Counted from the stretch's first letter, positions 1-9,664 are shown. The stretch: 64,000 bases of DNA from Chryseobacterium formosum (GCF_026460885.1 NZ_JAOVZW010000031.1:23969-87968); one strand, 5' to 3'. Program-made: numbers and translations. Notes: a model not told the origin generated them from the letters alone.

Positions 1-623
1 GGAAATGTCGTTTTATCAATTGAGCCAACAGAAACCGTAGAATTAATTGACAAACCTAGAGTCTTACTTTTTTTACCTTTTTTAGTTGTAATAATAACTG
101 CACCATTAGCCGCCATACTACCATACAATGCAGTTGCAGCAGCTCCTTTAAGAACATTTATAGATTCAATGTTATTAGGATCGATATCTGCTGTTGCATT
201 TCCAAAGTCAAATCCATCTCTTCCCCTAGAAGCATCACTCGAATTTAAATTACCACTGATGATGGGGACTCCATCCAATACTATCAAAGCTTGATTATCA
301 CCTGTGATACTTTTAGTTCCTCTTAAAACTATATTACTTGATCCACCAAAGTTTCCATTATTCTTAATCTCCATACCCGCTACTTTACCCGATAAGTTAT
401 TGATAAAATTGTTGGTTGGTACAGAATTGACTTTTTCAGCATCTAGAGTTTGAGAAGAATATCCTAGCGCTTTTTTTTCTCGTTTGATTCCAAGTGCAGT
501 AACAACTACACCCTCTATTTCTTGTGTTTTTAAGGTATCACTCGGCTTTGTTTGTTGTGCTTGGGCAACCACAAAAGACGAGGAAAGTACTACAAGTAGT
601 ACACCTGATGTTAATTTCTTCAT
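1..623 (-). CDS. SusC/RagA-family TonB-dependent outer-membrane receptor, N-terminal part (runs off the left edge)
   Basis: Reading leftwards from the ATG at 623 gives an open frame to the window edge with no stop, about 207 residues. It starts with a signal peptide (MKKLTSGVLLVVLSSSFVVA), then a TonB-box-like stretch ending in VVVTALGIKREKKALGYS, then the plug domain with the family signatures VAGMEIKNNG, IVLRGT, ALIVLDGVPI and NVLKGAAATALYGSMAANG. These are typical of SusC/RagA receptors, which import glycans or peptides across the outer membrane with a SusD partner. No carboxypeptidase-like domain precedes the plug. The barrel and any susD lie outside the window, so the substrate cannot be inferred. 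Confidence 0.93.
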   Translation of the reverse strand, partial: MKKLTSGVLLVVLSSSFVVAQAQQTKPSDTLKTQEIEGVVVTALGIKREKKALGYSSQTLDAEKVNSVPTNNFINNLSGKVAGMEIKNNGNFGGSSNIVLRGTKSITGDNQALIVLDGVPIISGNLNSSDASRGRDGFDFGNATADIDPNNIESINVLKGAAATALYGSMAANGAVIITTKKGKKSKTLGLSINSTVSVGSIDKTTF

Positions 624-758
624 ATTAATACATTAATTTTGCGTTAACAAAGTTGTAAAAAGTTCTTATATAAAACTGTTAAAATTTATAAAAATTGTTA
701 TTTTTAACATAATTTTTGTTTTTTACTGAGTTTTTACAACTCCCAATTGTTAAAATTT

Positions 759-1343
759 ATGGAATTACTAAAGAAATGGTCAGAAAATTACATTGAAGCA
801 GGATGTGATGAGGTAGGAAGAGGTTGTTTATGCGGCCCTGTGGTTGCAGCAGCTGTAATTTTAGATGAAAATTTTGAGCAAAATCTTGTTAATGATTCCA
901 AGAAATTAAGCTTTAAAACAAGAATGGATTTGGATAGTTACATTAAAGATAACGTAAAAAGTTTTGCCATTGCTGAACTTCCTCCAACATTCATTGATGA
1001 GCATAATATATTGAACGCCAGTATTCATGCAATGCATAGAGCATTAGACAAATTGGTAATTAGACCAGAATTTATTTTGGTTGATGGAAATAAATTTCAT
1101 CCGTATAATTTTATTCCGCATCAGTGTGTGATTAAAGGTGATTCTAAATTTTTATCAATTGCGGCAGCTTCAATTTTAGCAAAAAATTATCGAGATAAAT
1201 TGATGATTGATTTACATGAAGAGCATCCTGAATATGGATGGAATACAAACTTTGGTTACGCTACAAAAAAGCACCAGGAAGCTTTGATAAAACACGGTAT
1301 CACAAAACACCATCGTCAATCGTTCCGCTTAAAATATGATTAG
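759..1343 (+). CDS. rnhB: Ribonuclease HII
   Basis: RNase HII cleaves the RNA strand of RNA-DNA hybrids and starts removal of ribonucleotides misincorporated into DNA. The 194-residue protein carries the family motif DEVGRG (D17, E18), the third acidic residue in LVDGN (D109), and a fourth in GDSKF (D128) followed by the AAASILAK helix. These make up the usual four metal-binding acidic residues. An in-frame TTG exists at 747, but the ATG at 759 gives the expected N-terminus, so I prefer it. The gene is divergent from the SusC-like gene and convergent with yidC. Length is normal for the family. Confidence 0.96.
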   Translation: MELLKKWSENYIEAGCDEVGRGCLCGPVVAAAVILDENFEQNLVNDSKKLSFKTRMDLDSYIKDNVKSFAIAELPPTFIDEHNILNASIHAMHRALDKLVIRPEFILVDGNKFHPYNFIPHQCVIKGDSKFLSIAAASILAKNYRDKLMIDLHEEHPEYGWNTNFGYATKKHQEALIKHGITKHHRQSFRLKYD

Positions 1344-1627
1344 AATAATTCAATTGAAATTATCATTTTGAAAATAACCCACATTTTAATTTAAAACATT
1401 TCTAAACAAAATTCTTAAATTACCAATCAATTAAAATATTTTAGATATTTAATATTTTCTTTTGTTAATAAAGCATCAATGATTAAAACATATTGATCAT
1501 ATTGATTTATCAGTGACAAGAAATTAAAAATTAATTTTCACGGTTTACACAACTTTATGATAACTATTTGAATTAATTTGATTTTTATCGATCTTTTTGA
1601 GTTCAGATTGTTCCAAAAATGACAAAT
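1344..1627. other. Intergenic stretch without a gene
   Basis: AT-rich spacer between the convergent rnhB and yidC genes. I see no open frame of note, no RNA gene and no clear repeat. A hairpin terminator sits at its right end. Confidence 0.6.
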
Positions 1628-1660
1628 AAAAAAGGGAAGCAATATTTTGCTTCCCTTTTT
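1628..1660. terminator. Bidirectional hairpin terminator between rnhB and yidC
   Basis: The arms AAAAAGGGAAGCAA and TTGCTTCCCTTTTT pair perfectly around a short TATT loop. T-runs flank the stem on both strands, so it can end yidC transcription (minus) and rnhB transcription (plus). Confidence 0.85.
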
Positions 1661-1677
1661 ATCTTATCTATTGTAAA

Positions 1678-3501
1678 TTATTTCTTTTTACCTTTTTGTT
1701 GCTCCTGTAGTTTCTGTGCATCCTGAGCTTTTTCCATCATTTCTCTCATTTTCTTTTGGAATTTGCCTTCTGATTTTGGCTTTTCTTTATTTGCCTGAAT
1801 CTGAGCGTGAATTTTCTTTTCATCCAAAATCACATATTTAATTACGAGAATAATTAAGATATTAATCGCATTCGAAACAAAATAATACCAAGATAAACCT
1901 GATGCAGATGTATTCAAGAAGAATAAGAATGTGATTGGGAAAATATACATAATCACTTTCATATTTGGCATACCTTCCTGTTGAGGCTGCTGCATATTTC
2001 CTGAAGTCATTACAGTATAGATTAAGATTACGACTGTACAAGCCAATGCAAAAACACTTAAATGATCTCCTAAGAATGGAATTTTAAATGGTAATTTAAT
2101 CAAATCATCATACGCTGTCAAATCTTTTGCAAACCAAAATCCCTGTCCTCTCAAATCGATAAAATTCGGGAAGAATCTGAATAATGCATAGAAAATAGGG
2201 ATCTGTACTAACGCCGGAAGACATCCCGCCATTTGATTTACTCCTGCTTTTCTGTAGATTTCCATCGTTGCCTGTTGCTTTTTCATCGGATCGGCATCCT
2301 TGAATTTTGCATTCGCTTCATCAATTTCAGGACGAATTACTTTCATCATTGCGCTCAATTTATGTTGTTTGTACATAATTGGTGACAAGATTAATTTCAC
2401 AATAATCGTCATTAAGAAAATTACCCAACCCGCAGTGATTCCCCAACTTGCAATCAGATTATACATCGGCATGAAGAAATAACGGTTCATTCCTCCGATA
2501 AATGCCCATCCTAATGGAAGAATTTCATCAAAGTTTTTATCGTAAGATTTTAATAATGGTAAATCTAATGGCATAAAATACCACGTGAAGTCCTGATTCA
2601 ATTCTCCTCCGTTCATAGAAACAAATCCTTCGAAGTTTAATTTTTTCAAATATTCACCTTCTTCAATTGTTTCCTGATTTCCTTTGCTGTTTGTGAAACC
2701 TGTTTTAGATTCAATGACTGAAGAGAAAAACTGCTGTTTTACACCAATCCAGTTAAGGGTTTCTTTAGGTTCATCCATTGTCGTTCTTCCATCATACTCA
2801 TAATCCTTATAATTATTAAAAGCATAAGAAAATTCTGAATGCGACTGTTCCTGAGCTCTACCCTTTTCTAAATTTCTCACACTGTAATCCCAGATAAAAT
2901 CTGCTTTATTTTCTGAAGTTACATTTGCTAAACCTTGAGTTCTTACTTTAAAATCTAAAGTATACTGATCTTTAAGTTCAGCTTTAGGATTATTATTTAA
3001 AGTATAAATAAACTGAATTGCTGCTCCAGCATGATTTGCCGTTAAAGTAACAGAATTTCCGTTAACAACCGGTGAAAAGACCAAATCTTTCGTATTAACT
3101 ACTTTTCCTGTTTTATCTTTAAACTGAAAACCGTAGCTCGAATTGTTTTTAGTAATCAGATTAAGCGGAAGATCTGCCTTATCGGTTTTATGATCGTAAG
3201 CTTTATACTTAAGAAGTTCTACTTTTGAAACCTGACCTCCCAAACTTGAAAATTCAAGCTTCAATTCGTTGTTTGCCAAATTTGAAACCTGAATAGAATT
3301 CGGAGTTACATTGGGATTGATATCTGCTGCCGGAGTTGGTTTTACGGCTGTTTTAGCCTGTTCTGTTTTCTGTTGTTCAGCTTTTAGTTTATCTTCTTCA
3401 GCGCTATTTCTTTGGAAATAAAACATGAATCCCATAAGAACCAAACATAAAACCGCAAAACTAATAATCTGACTTTTATCGAGTCCGTTGTTCTGTTGCA
3501 T
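1678..3501 (-). CDS. yidC: Membrane protein insertase YidC
   Basis: YidC inserts and folds inner-membrane proteins, alone or with SecYEG. The 607 residues show the layout of the Gram-negative form. There is an N-terminal membrane segment (about 9-26), a Lys/Glu/Gln-rich linker, and a large periplasmic beta-rich domain (about 65-340). A conserved C-terminal membrane core follows (about 355-560, including WGITAGWVIFLMTIIVK, the cytosolic hairpin KQHKLSAMMKVIRPEI, and AGCLPALVQIPIFYALFRFF). The tail is strongly basic (QEQQKGKKK), as expected for ribosome contact. pyrG lies upstream on the same strand, but about 320 bp and a terminator separate them, so it probably has its own promoter. Confidence 0.97.
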   Translation of the reverse strand: MQQNNGLDKSQIISFAVLCLVLMGFMFYFQRNSAEEDKLKAEQQKTEQAKTAVKPTPAADINPNVTPNSIQVSNLANNELKLEFSSLGGQVSKVELLKYKAYDHKTDKADLPLNLITKNNSSYGFQFKDKTGKVVNTKDLVFSPVVNGNSVTLTANHAGAAIQFIYTLNNNPKAELKDQYTLDFKVRTQGLANVTSENKADFIWDYSVRNLEKGRAQEQSHSEFSYAFNNYKDYEYDGRTTMDEPKETLNWIGVKQQFFSSVIESKTGFTNSKGNQETIEEGEYLKKLNFEGFVSMNGGELNQDFTWYFMPLDLPLLKSYDKNFDEILPLGWAFIGGMNRYFFMPMYNLIASWGITAGWVIFLMTIIVKLILSPIMYKQHKLSAMMKVIRPEIDEANAKFKDADPMKKQQATMEIYRKAGVNQMAGCLPALVQIPIFYALFRFFPNFIDLRGQGFWFAKDLTAYDDLIKLPFKIPFLGDHLSVFALACTVVILIYTVMTSGNMQQPQQEGMPNMKVIMYIFPITFLFFLNTSASGLSWYYFVSNAINILIILVIKYVILDEKKIHAQIQANKEKPKSEGKFQKKMREMMEKAQDAQKLQEQQKGKKK

Positions 3502-3758
3502 TTTATTTTTATTAAAATTTTTAAAATTAATTTTTAAACATTAAGGTTATTAAACGTTGAAGGTTACTAAGTTATACTAAAGATATTTTAAGCGCTCTGT
3601 CTTAAAATTCACTTGCGAATCCTTAATAATTCTTCGTTCTTAAAAATTTAATGTCTTAATGTTTAATATATTTATAATTATAGCAATGCTATAATTTAGA
3701 GTCGACAAAAATACTGTTTTTTTATCAAAACTCTATACTATAATATGTTACTATATAA

Positions 3759-3792
3759 TAAACTCAGGCTGAGAATCATCAGTCTGAGTTTA
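3759..3792 (-). terminator. Hairpin terminator after pyrG
   Basis: Arms TAAACTCAGGCTGA and TCAGTCTGAGTTTA pair with one wobble around a GAATCA loop, just past the pyrG stop on the minus strand. The rest of the 320-bp yidC-pyrG spacer is AT-rich and shows no gene. It presumably holds the yidC promoter, but I cannot place it with confidence. Confidence 0.75.
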
Positions 3793-3821
3793 TATATAAC
3801 GTTTGTAATTTTAGAATTACT

Positions 3822-5429
3822 TTATTTTGCTGAACAAGCTTTAATGAAAGCTCTGAACAAAGGATGCGGCGTTGCAACTGTACTCTTATATTCAGGATGG
3901 TATTGTACACCAACGTAGAAAGGATGATCTGTCATTTCTAGCGCTTCCACCAAACCAGTTTCAGGGTTTGTACCTGTTGCGATGAAACCATTGCTTTCAA
4001 ATTCCTGAATATATTCACTGTTAAATTCATAACGGTGACGGTGTCTTTCAGAAATATTTTTGCTTCCGTAGATTTCATTTAATTTTGAACCGTTCTTCAA
4101 AGCACATTTCCAAGCTCCAAGACGCATCGTACCGCCTTTATCAACTACATTTTTCTGCTCTTCCATTAAAGAAATTACAGGATGCTCTGTAGAAGTATCA
4201 AATTCCATCGAGTTGGCTTTTGTGTAACCAAGAACGTTTCTTGCGAATTCAACGGTCATAATCTGCATTCCTAAACAGATTCCCAACATTGGAACTTTGT
4301 TTTCTCTTGCATATTGAGCCGTAAGAATTTTTCCTTCGATACCTCTGTCACCAAAACCAGGAGCGACCAAGATACCGCAAACTCCGTCTAAAGATTCTTT
4401 AATATTTTCTTTGGTAAGATCACCACTGTAAACCCATCTGATTTTCACTTCAGTTTCCAAATCTGCACCTGCATGCTTGAAAGCTTCTGCAATTGAAATA
4501 TATGAATCCTGAAGCGAAATATATTTTCCAACTAAAGCAATCTCTACAGTTCTCTTAGGATTCTGGAATTTCTTTACAAAAGTTTTCCAGTCTTTCAGAT
4601 CTGCTTCTTTATCACTTTTTAAATCCAATTCTTTCAGAACTACATCGTCAAAGTTTTGTTTCTGAAGATACATTGGAACTTCGTAAATCGTTTCCAAATC
4701 TTTACATTCAATCACATTATCCAAAGAAACGTTACAAAATTGAGCCAATTTTGCTCTCTGATCTTTCGGAATTTTGTGTTCTGTTCTGCAAACCAAAACA
4801 TCTGCCATAATTCCGCTTTCCATTAGCTGGCGAACAGAATGTTGTGATGGCTTTGTTTTTAATTCTCCACTTGAAGCCAAATAAGGCAATAAAGTAAGGT
4901 GAATTACCATAGAATTTTTCTCCCCCAATTCCCATTTCAACTGACGTACAGTTTCAATGTAAGGTAAAGATTCAATATCTCCTACAGTTCCACCGATTTC
5001 CGTAATAATGATATCGTAGTTCTGCTTAGAAAGAATTTTAATTCTGCGTTTAATTTCGTTGGTAATGTGAGGAATTACCTGCACTGTTTTTCCAAGGAAG
5101 TCTCCTTTTCTTTCTTTTTCGATTACAGTTTGGTAAATTTTCCCTGTCGTAACATTATTGTTTTGAGAAGTAGGCGCATCAAGATAACGCTCATAGTGTC
5201 CTAAATCCAGATCCGTCTCCGCACCATCTTCGGTTACATAGCATTCTCCGTGTTCATAAGGGTTTAATGTTCCTGGGTCGATATTAATATAAGGATCCAG
5301 TTTTTGAATCGTTACATTAAATCCGCGTGATTTTAGTAGAAGTCCCAGAGAAGCAGAAACGATTCCCTTTCCCAAAGATGAAGTTACACCTCCTGTCACA
5401 AAGATGTACTTTGTATTCTTTTTACTCAT
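3822..5429 (-). CDS. pyrG: CTP synthase (glutamine-hydrolysing)
   Basis: Converts UTP to CTP using ATP and glutamine-derived ammonia. The 535-residue protein has the amidoligase domain (about 1-270: TKYIFVTGGVTSSLGKG P-loop region, IDPGTLNPYEHGECYVTEDG, TEIGGTVGDIESLPYIE) and a class I glutaminase domain (about 295-535: GILVAPGFGDRG, nucleophile Cys in GICLGMQ, and the HPE of VQYHPEYKS). The frame stays open to 5522, but the start at 5429 (MSKKNTKYIF) matches the family N-terminus. A well-formed promoter lies within the upstream extension, which supports 5429. Confidence 0.97.
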   Translation of the reverse strand: MSKKNTKYIFVTGGVTSSLGKGIVSASLGLLLKSRGFNVTIQKLDPYINIDPGTLNPYEHGECYVTEDGAETDLDLGHYERYLDAPTSQNNNVTTGKIYQTVIEKERKGDFLGKTVQVIPHITNEIKRRIKILSKQNYDIIITEIGGTVGDIESLPYIETVRQLKWELGEKNSMVIHLTLLPYLASSGELKTKPSQHSVRQLMESGIMADVLVCRTEHKIPKDQRAKLAQFCNVSLDNVIECKDLETIYEVPMYLQKQNFDDVVLKELDLKSDKEADLKDWKTFVKKFQNPKRTVEIALVGKYISLQDSYISIAEAFKHAGADLETEVKIRWVYSGDLTKENIKESLDGVCGILVAPGFGDRGIEGKILTAQYARENKVPMLGICLGMQIMTVEFARNVLGYTKANSMEFDTSTEHPVISLMEEQKNVVDKGGTMRLGAWKCALKNGSKLNEIYGSKNISERHRHRYEFNSEYIQEFESNGFIATGTNPETGLVEALEMTDHPFYVGVQYHPEYKSTVATPHPLFRAFIKACSAK

Positions 5430-5444
5430 TAGATTAGGTTTGTG

Positions 5445-5475
5445 CAAAGTTAGGACAAAAAGAAAAGCAAAGCAA
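5445..5475 (-). promoter_or_regulatory. Bacteroidota-type promoter of pyrG
   Basis: On the minus strand, TTG at 5475-5473 is followed after 20 bases by TAACTTTG (5452-5445). This matches the TTG / TAnnTTTG consensus of Bacteroidota primary-sigma promoters. Transcription would begin about 5-10 nt upstream of the ATG at 5429, leaving a very short leader. The longer reading frame beginning at 5522 would start upstream of this promoter, which argues against it. Confidence 0.65.
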
Positions 5476-5542
5476 TTTTGTTGCCCTTTTAAATTCTCAA
5501 TTAAGTTTATTTTAATTGACAAGCTTCATATTAAAAGGAAAA

Positions 5543-5572
5543 AAGGTTTCCCAAAAAACTTTGAGAAACCTT
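5543..5572 (-). terminator. Hairpin terminator after the YceI-like gene
   Basis: Arms AAGGTTTCCCAAA and TTTGAGAAACCTT pair with one mismatch over a short loop. On the minus strand the stem is followed by a T-rich stretch, so it should end the 5601-6167 transcript before pyrG's upstream region. Confidence 0.75.
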
Positions 5573-5600
5573 CACCTAAACCAAATTATATATATGAAAA

Positions 5601-6167
5601 TTATTGTTTTACCATTTCAAAATAAGTATTGATCTCAACATCTTTTGCAACACCTGCTCCGGTTGGATCATATTTGATGTTGTAATCTAAACGATTGATT
5701 TTAAACTTTGCCTGAAAGCCTAAAACTTCTTTTCCTTGTTGATTTTTAGCAATTCCACCAAAAGTAACAGGAATACTTATATCTTTTGTAACGTCTTTAA
5801 TCGTTAGTTTACCAATAAGTGTATATGTATTGTCTTTTTCTTTTACAGATTTTCCTACAAATTTCATCGTCTGAAATTTTTCAGCATCAAAGAAATCTGC
5901 ACTTTTAAGATGCTTATCTCTCATATCCACTCCTGTATTTATAGATTCAATAAATACTGTAAAGTTAAATTCAGCTCTGTCTAAATCTGCTTTATTAGTA
6001 ACAACATTTCCGTCAAATTTATCAAATCTTCCTTGTACAAAGCTAATTCCCATATGTTTAATATTGAAATTAACAGACGAGTGCATTAAATCTACATTCC
6101 AGATTGACTGGGCAAAAGTGAACATGCTTACCAAAGCAAAAACAAAACTTAAAAGTATTTTTTTCAT
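5601..6167 (-). CDS. YceI-family secreted lipid-binding-like protein
   Basis: A signal peptide (MKKILLSFVFALVSMFTFAQ) precedes a YceI-type lipocalin-like barrel. Recognisable family features are the start WNVDLMHSSVNFNIKHMGIS, the turn GRFDKFDGNVV, the pair RDKHLKSADFFDAEKFQTMKF, and LTIKDVTKDISIPV. YceI proteins bind long-chain isoprenoid or lipid ligands in the periplasm, and their exact role is poorly known. 188 residues is the usual length. It is a single-gene unit on the minus strand with its own terminator. Confidence 0.93.
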   Translation of the reverse strand: MKKILLSFVFALVSMFTFAQSIWNVDLMHSSVNFNIKHMGISFVQGRFDKFDGNVVTNKADLDRAEFNFTVFIESINTGVDMRDKHLKSADFFDAEKFQTMKFVGKSVKEKDNTYTLIGKLTIKDVTKDISIPVTFGGIAKNQQGKEVLGFQAKFKINRLDYNIKYDPTGAGVAKDVEINTYFEMVKQ

Positions 6168-6221
6168 TTTTAAAAATTTATATCAACAAATATAGACAGT
6201 ATATTTTTATTGAGTATTGAC

Positions 6222-6635
6222 TTATGATAAGTTCTTATTTTTTGATGAAATAAGTTTCAAACACTTTTCAAAAATTAATATAGTAAAGAAAATTAAAAAA
6301 GAATTTAGGTAAAGAAGTAAGTCTATTAAATTATCCTCAATTCTCTCAAAAAAGTATAAGAAAGGATTAACTCTTGAAATCATCAACAAAAGTAGATAGA
6401 GAATTTCAAATAAAACGGCAATTCTGAATATTGAATTATACTGCTTTTTGAAAATCAACACCGTAACAAATCCTATAATAGAAATTATAGCACATTCCAT
6501 AAAAATTAAAATAGGTAGTATCCCATAATTTCCACCGGGAAGATATGTTAGTCTTAAAGTCCAGCTTATAAACTGAGCATTCGAAAGGCTCATCACAATA
6601 AAAACAATCAAACTTTTCAGCAAAACATTTTTCAT
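6222..6635 (-). CDS. Small hypothetical four-helix membrane protein
   Basis: I do not recognise this 137-residue protein. Its hydrophobicity pattern suggests four membrane helices: about 5-25, 38-62 (PILIFMECAIISIIGFVTVLI), 70-88 and 103-125. The C-terminus is basic. It is divergent from radA with only 46 bp between the starts and stands alone on the minus strand. Codon usage looks like that of its neighbours. The long hydrophobic frame with its start close to radA's promoter region makes it a likely real gene, but nothing points to a function. Confidence 0.7.
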   Translation of the reverse strand: MKNVLLKSLIVFIVMSLSNAQFISWTLRLTYLPGGNYGILPILIFMECAIISIIGFVTVLIFKKQYNSIFRIAVLFEILYLLLLMISRVNPFLYFFERIEDNLIDLLLYLNSFLIFFTILIFEKCLKLISSKNKNLS

Positions 6636-6681
6636 ATCTTAAAATTAAGAAAATTTCAAAAAAATTCTTCAACTTCGCAGT

Positions 6682-8034
6682 ATGGCAAAACTTAAAACAG
6701 CATATTTCTGTCAAAATTGTGGTTCACAATATCCTCAATGGACAGGGCAATGTAAAAATTGTCTTGAATGGAACACTTTAGTGGAAGAAGTCGTAGAAAA
6801 AACCTCATCTAAAACACCTCCTTTTTCAAAATCAAAACAGCACGTCATCAACATTATCGAAGTTGAAGCGATTGAAGAACCCAGAATAAAAACTCCTTCT
6901 GATGAACTTAACCGTGTTTTAGGAGGCGGAATTGTTTTAGGATCTGTTACTTTAATTGGCGGAGAACCGGGAATTGGAAAATCCACTCTACTTCTTCAGC
7001 TTGCATTAAAGATGAAAAAGAAAATCTTTTATGTTTCAGGGGAAGAAAGTGCCTCACAAATTAAAATGAGAGCCGATCGTTTAGCTGAAATTAAAAATCC
7101 AAACTGTTTTCTTTATACAGAAACTTCGCTGGAAAAAATTCTTCATGAAGCTAAAAAATTAGAGCCTGATTTTGTAATTATTGACTCAATCCAAACTTTA
7201 CAATCACAGTTAATTGAAAGTTCACCGGGAACAGTTTCTCAGATTCGTGAATGTTCTAACGAGATTATTAAATATGCCAAAGAAAACAATGTTCCCGTAT
7301 TTTTAGTGGGTCACATCACAAAAGACGGGCAAATTGCGGGTCCGAAAGTTTTGGAACACATGGTCGATGTTGTTTTAAATTTTGATGGGGACAGAAATCA
7401 CCTTTTTAGGTTATTGAGAGCCAATAAAAACCGTTTCGGATCAACTGCAGAGATTGGTATTTACGAAATGGTTTCTCAAGGTTTAAAGGAAATCAAAAAT
7501 CCATCCGAAATTTTAATTACTAAAAAAACCGAAGAACTTTCAGGAAATTCAGTTGCGGTAACTTTAGAAGGAAACCGACCGATGCTTTTAGAAATTCAGG
7601 CTTTGGTAAGCACAGCTGTTTACGGAACTCCACAAAGAAGTTGCACTGGTTTTGATTCTAAAAGATTAAATATGTTGTTGGCAGTTTTAGAAAAAAGAGC
7701 AGGTTTTCAATTGGGTGCAAAAGACGTTTTTCTCAATATCACAGGTGGAATTAAGACGGATGATCCAGCTTTAGATTTGGCAGTTGTCGCATCCATTCTG
7801 TCATCTAATGAAGATATTGCTATTTCAGAACATTTCTGTTTTGCGGGAGAAATTGGTCTGAGTGGAGAAATTCGTCCGATCGCACAAGCCGAACAGAGAA
7901 TTACGGAAGCCGAAAAATTGGGTTATGAGACTATTTTTATTTCTAATTTAAATAAACTTCCAAAGAAAAAATTTGGAATTAAGATTGAAGAAGTGAGTAA
8001 AGTTGAGGATTTTCACGAAAGACTTTTTAATTAA
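6682..8034 (+). CDS. radA: DNA repair protein RadA
   Basis: RadA is a RecA-like branch-migration ATPase that helps process recombination intermediates. The 450 residues show all three domains: an N-terminal C4 zinc finger (C10, C13, C24, C27), a RecA-like ATPase with Walker A GGEPGIGKST near residue 93 and the RadA-specific KNRFGS motif, and a C-terminal Lon-protease-like domain (about 285-450, containing VFLNITGGIKTDDPALDLAV). Length and N-terminus agree with the family. It lies head-to-head with the small membrane protein gene and upstream of a metalloprotease gene transcribed separately. Confidence 0.97.
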   Translation: MAKLKTAYFCQNCGSQYPQWTGQCKNCLEWNTLVEEVVEKTSSKTPPFSKSKQHVINIIEVEAIEEPRIKTPSDELNRVLGGGIVLGSVTLIGGEPGIGKSTLLLQLALKMKKKIFYVSGEESASQIKMRADRLAEIKNPNCFLYTETSLEKILHEAKKLEPDFVIIDSIQTLQSQLIESSPGTVSQIRECSNEIIKYAKENNVPVFLVGHITKDGQIAGPKVLEHMVDVVLNFDGDRNHLFRLLRANKNRFGSTAEIGIYEMVSQGLKEIKNPSEILITKKTEELSGNSVAVTLEGNRPMLLEIQALVSTAVYGTPQRSCTGFDSKRLNMLLAVLEKRAGFQLGAKDVFLNITGGIKTDDPALDLAVVASILSSNEDIAISEHFCFAGEIGLSGEIRPIAQAEQRITEAEKLGYETIFISNLNKLPKKKFGIKIEEVSKVEDFHERLFN

Positions 8035-8040
8035 ATCCCG

Positions 8041-8074
8041 TTGTAAAAATAATTCGCCAAAAACATTATATTTA
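8041..8074 (+). promoter_or_regulatory. Possible promoter of the metalloprotease gene
   Basis: TTG (8041-8043), 23 bases, then TATATTTA (8067-8074). This resembles TTG / TAnnTTTG with one deviation in the downstream box and lies about 24 bp before the start at 8098. Confidence 0.4.
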
Positions 8075-8097
8075 CACAATAAAACTTTTAACTTCAA

Positions 8098-9642
8098 ATG
8101 ATTATGAAAATTAAAATTACCTTTATTATGTTGTTTTGCAGTATCGTAATTTTTGCTCAAAACAGGGTATTTCAAAACACAATCAGCGAAAATAATCTAA
8201 ACGAGCAACAAAAGCTTGATAAAACTTTATCTGCAACCTATCTTCTTACTAAATATTATGCTCAGTCTTCATTTAATTTAAAATCTGACTTTGAGGTTGT
8301 TTTACCAAGCAACAGAATTATTAAAGCTAAATTTTCTAAATCTTTTTTGTACAGCAACAAAGCAGAATCGTCGGTTTTCATTATTGAAAATGAGCCAAAA
8401 TCCGAATTGGTTTTGTCTAAAGCCGGAAATGCAATCACAGGAATGTACACTTCGATTTTAGGAGAAAAAGTAATTTTCCATCAGCTTGAAAACAATTTAT
8501 TTGCCGTTTCTACAGTCAGTGAATCCGCATTAATCAGCAGAGATTCTGCAGCAGATTTTGTTTTGAATGATTCTTCAATTTCACAAAAAGTAAATTCTAA
8601 TGTTTGTTTACAAACTACCGCAGTTTGTCCGGCAACGACAATTGACGTACTAATTGTTTATACTTCTGCAGCCAGAACAGCATGGGGTGGAGTTTCACAA
8701 AGTAATTCTTTTGCAGCAACTTCTATTACTAGTTTTAATACCGCTTTAATTAATTCAGGAATTCCTAATACCACAATAAATCTGGTTTATTCAGGTGAAA
8801 TAAGTTATACAGAATCCGGAAATATTTCTACTGATCTTTCTAGATTCAGAACAGCCAATGACGGTTTTTTAGATGATGTTCAAACATTAAGAACCACTTA
8901 CGGAGCAGATCTTTGTGCATTGGTAACAGCTACTCCTACAAACACTTGCGGATTAGGCTACTTAAATACAAATCCCACAAATTATTCCGCAAACAATGCT
9001 TTTACCGTAACATTATTTAATTGTGTAGTTTCCAATTACAGTTTAGCACACGAAATGGGTCACAATATGGGCTTAAATCATGATTGGTATGTTTCTACAT
9101 CAACATCTCCTTGTGAAAACCACCATGGTTACTCCAATCAAACCGCAGTCAATTTAGGAACTTCAAGTGTAGCTTCACAAAGATGGAGAACTATTATGGC
9201 ATATAATGATGAATGTGTAGCTTCGGGAATTAGTTGTTCAAGAATAAATCGATGGGCAAACCCTGCTGTAAATTATAACTCTGAACCAACAGGAATAGCT
9301 ATTGGAAACCCAAATCCATCCAATGAAGCTTTTGGTTTTGCACGTTTTGCCTGTGTAGTTTCTCAATTCATGCCAACTTCAAATTTAGGTACTGTTGAAA
9401 TTAAAAATACAGAAGTAAAAGATTTTACAGTTTTTCCAAATCCGGCAAAAGACGAAATTAATATCTGGATTAAAAATGATGAAATTTACACTTTTAAAGT
9501 CATCAATGTTTTAGGGCAAATTGTTCTTACAAGCGACAAAAAAACCATCAATCTTCGAGGTATACCTTCTGGAGAATATTTTCTGAGTGTCTATACAGAT
9601 AAAAATTCTTTCGTAGGAAGTAAGAAGTTTATTATTAAATAA
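8098..9642 (+). CDS. Secreted zinc metalloprotease (reprolysin/M12-type) with T9SS sorting domain
   Basis: A secreted endopeptidase. The protein (514 residues) begins with a signal peptide ending IVIFAQN, then a propeptide-like region, then a catalytic domain with the extended zinc motif HEMGHNMGLNHD (H318). A methionine turn follows (TIMAY). This is the HExxHxxGxxHD signature of metzincins of the reprolysin type. The last 80 residues (FTVFPNPAKDEINIWI ... GSKKFIIK) form a type A T9SS C-terminal sorting domain, so the enzyme should cross the outer membrane by the PorSS/T9SS. Starts at codon 1 or codon 3 are equally plausible. It is followed by its own terminator. Confidence 0.92.
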   Translation: MIMKIKITFIMLFCSIVIFAQNRVFQNTISENNLNEQQKLDKTLSATYLLTKYYAQSSFNLKSDFEVVLPSNRIIKAKFSKSFLYSNKAESSVFIIENEPKSELVLSKAGNAITGMYTSILGEKVIFHQLENNLFAVSTVSESALISRDSAADFVLNDSSISQKVNSNVCLQTTAVCPATTIDVLIVYTSAARTAWGGVSQSNSFAATSITSFNTALINSGIPNTTINLVYSGEISYTESGNISTDLSRFRTANDGFLDDVQTLRTTYGADLCALVTATPTNTCGLGYLNTNPTNYSANNAFTVTLFNCVVSNYSLAHEMGHNMGLNHDWYVSTSTSPCENHHGYSNQTAVNLGTSSVASQRWRTIMAYNDECVASGISCSRINRWANPAVNYNSEPTGIAIGNPNPSNEAFGFARFACVVSQFMPTSNLGTVEIKNTEVKDFTVFPNPAKDEINIWIKNDEIYTFKVINVLGQIVLTSDKKTINLRGIPSGEYFLSVYTDKNSFVGSKKFIIK

Positions 9643-9664
9643 TTTAGTTTTAAATAAAATGATC

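Noticed and set aside
5430..5522. Upstream extension of pyrG
   Set aside because: The extension contains the promoter and does not match the CTP synthase N-terminus.
6436..6714. 92-codon minus-strand frame over the start of radA
   Set aside because: It overlaps both the membrane protein gene and radA and is Cys/Phe-rich without coding character.
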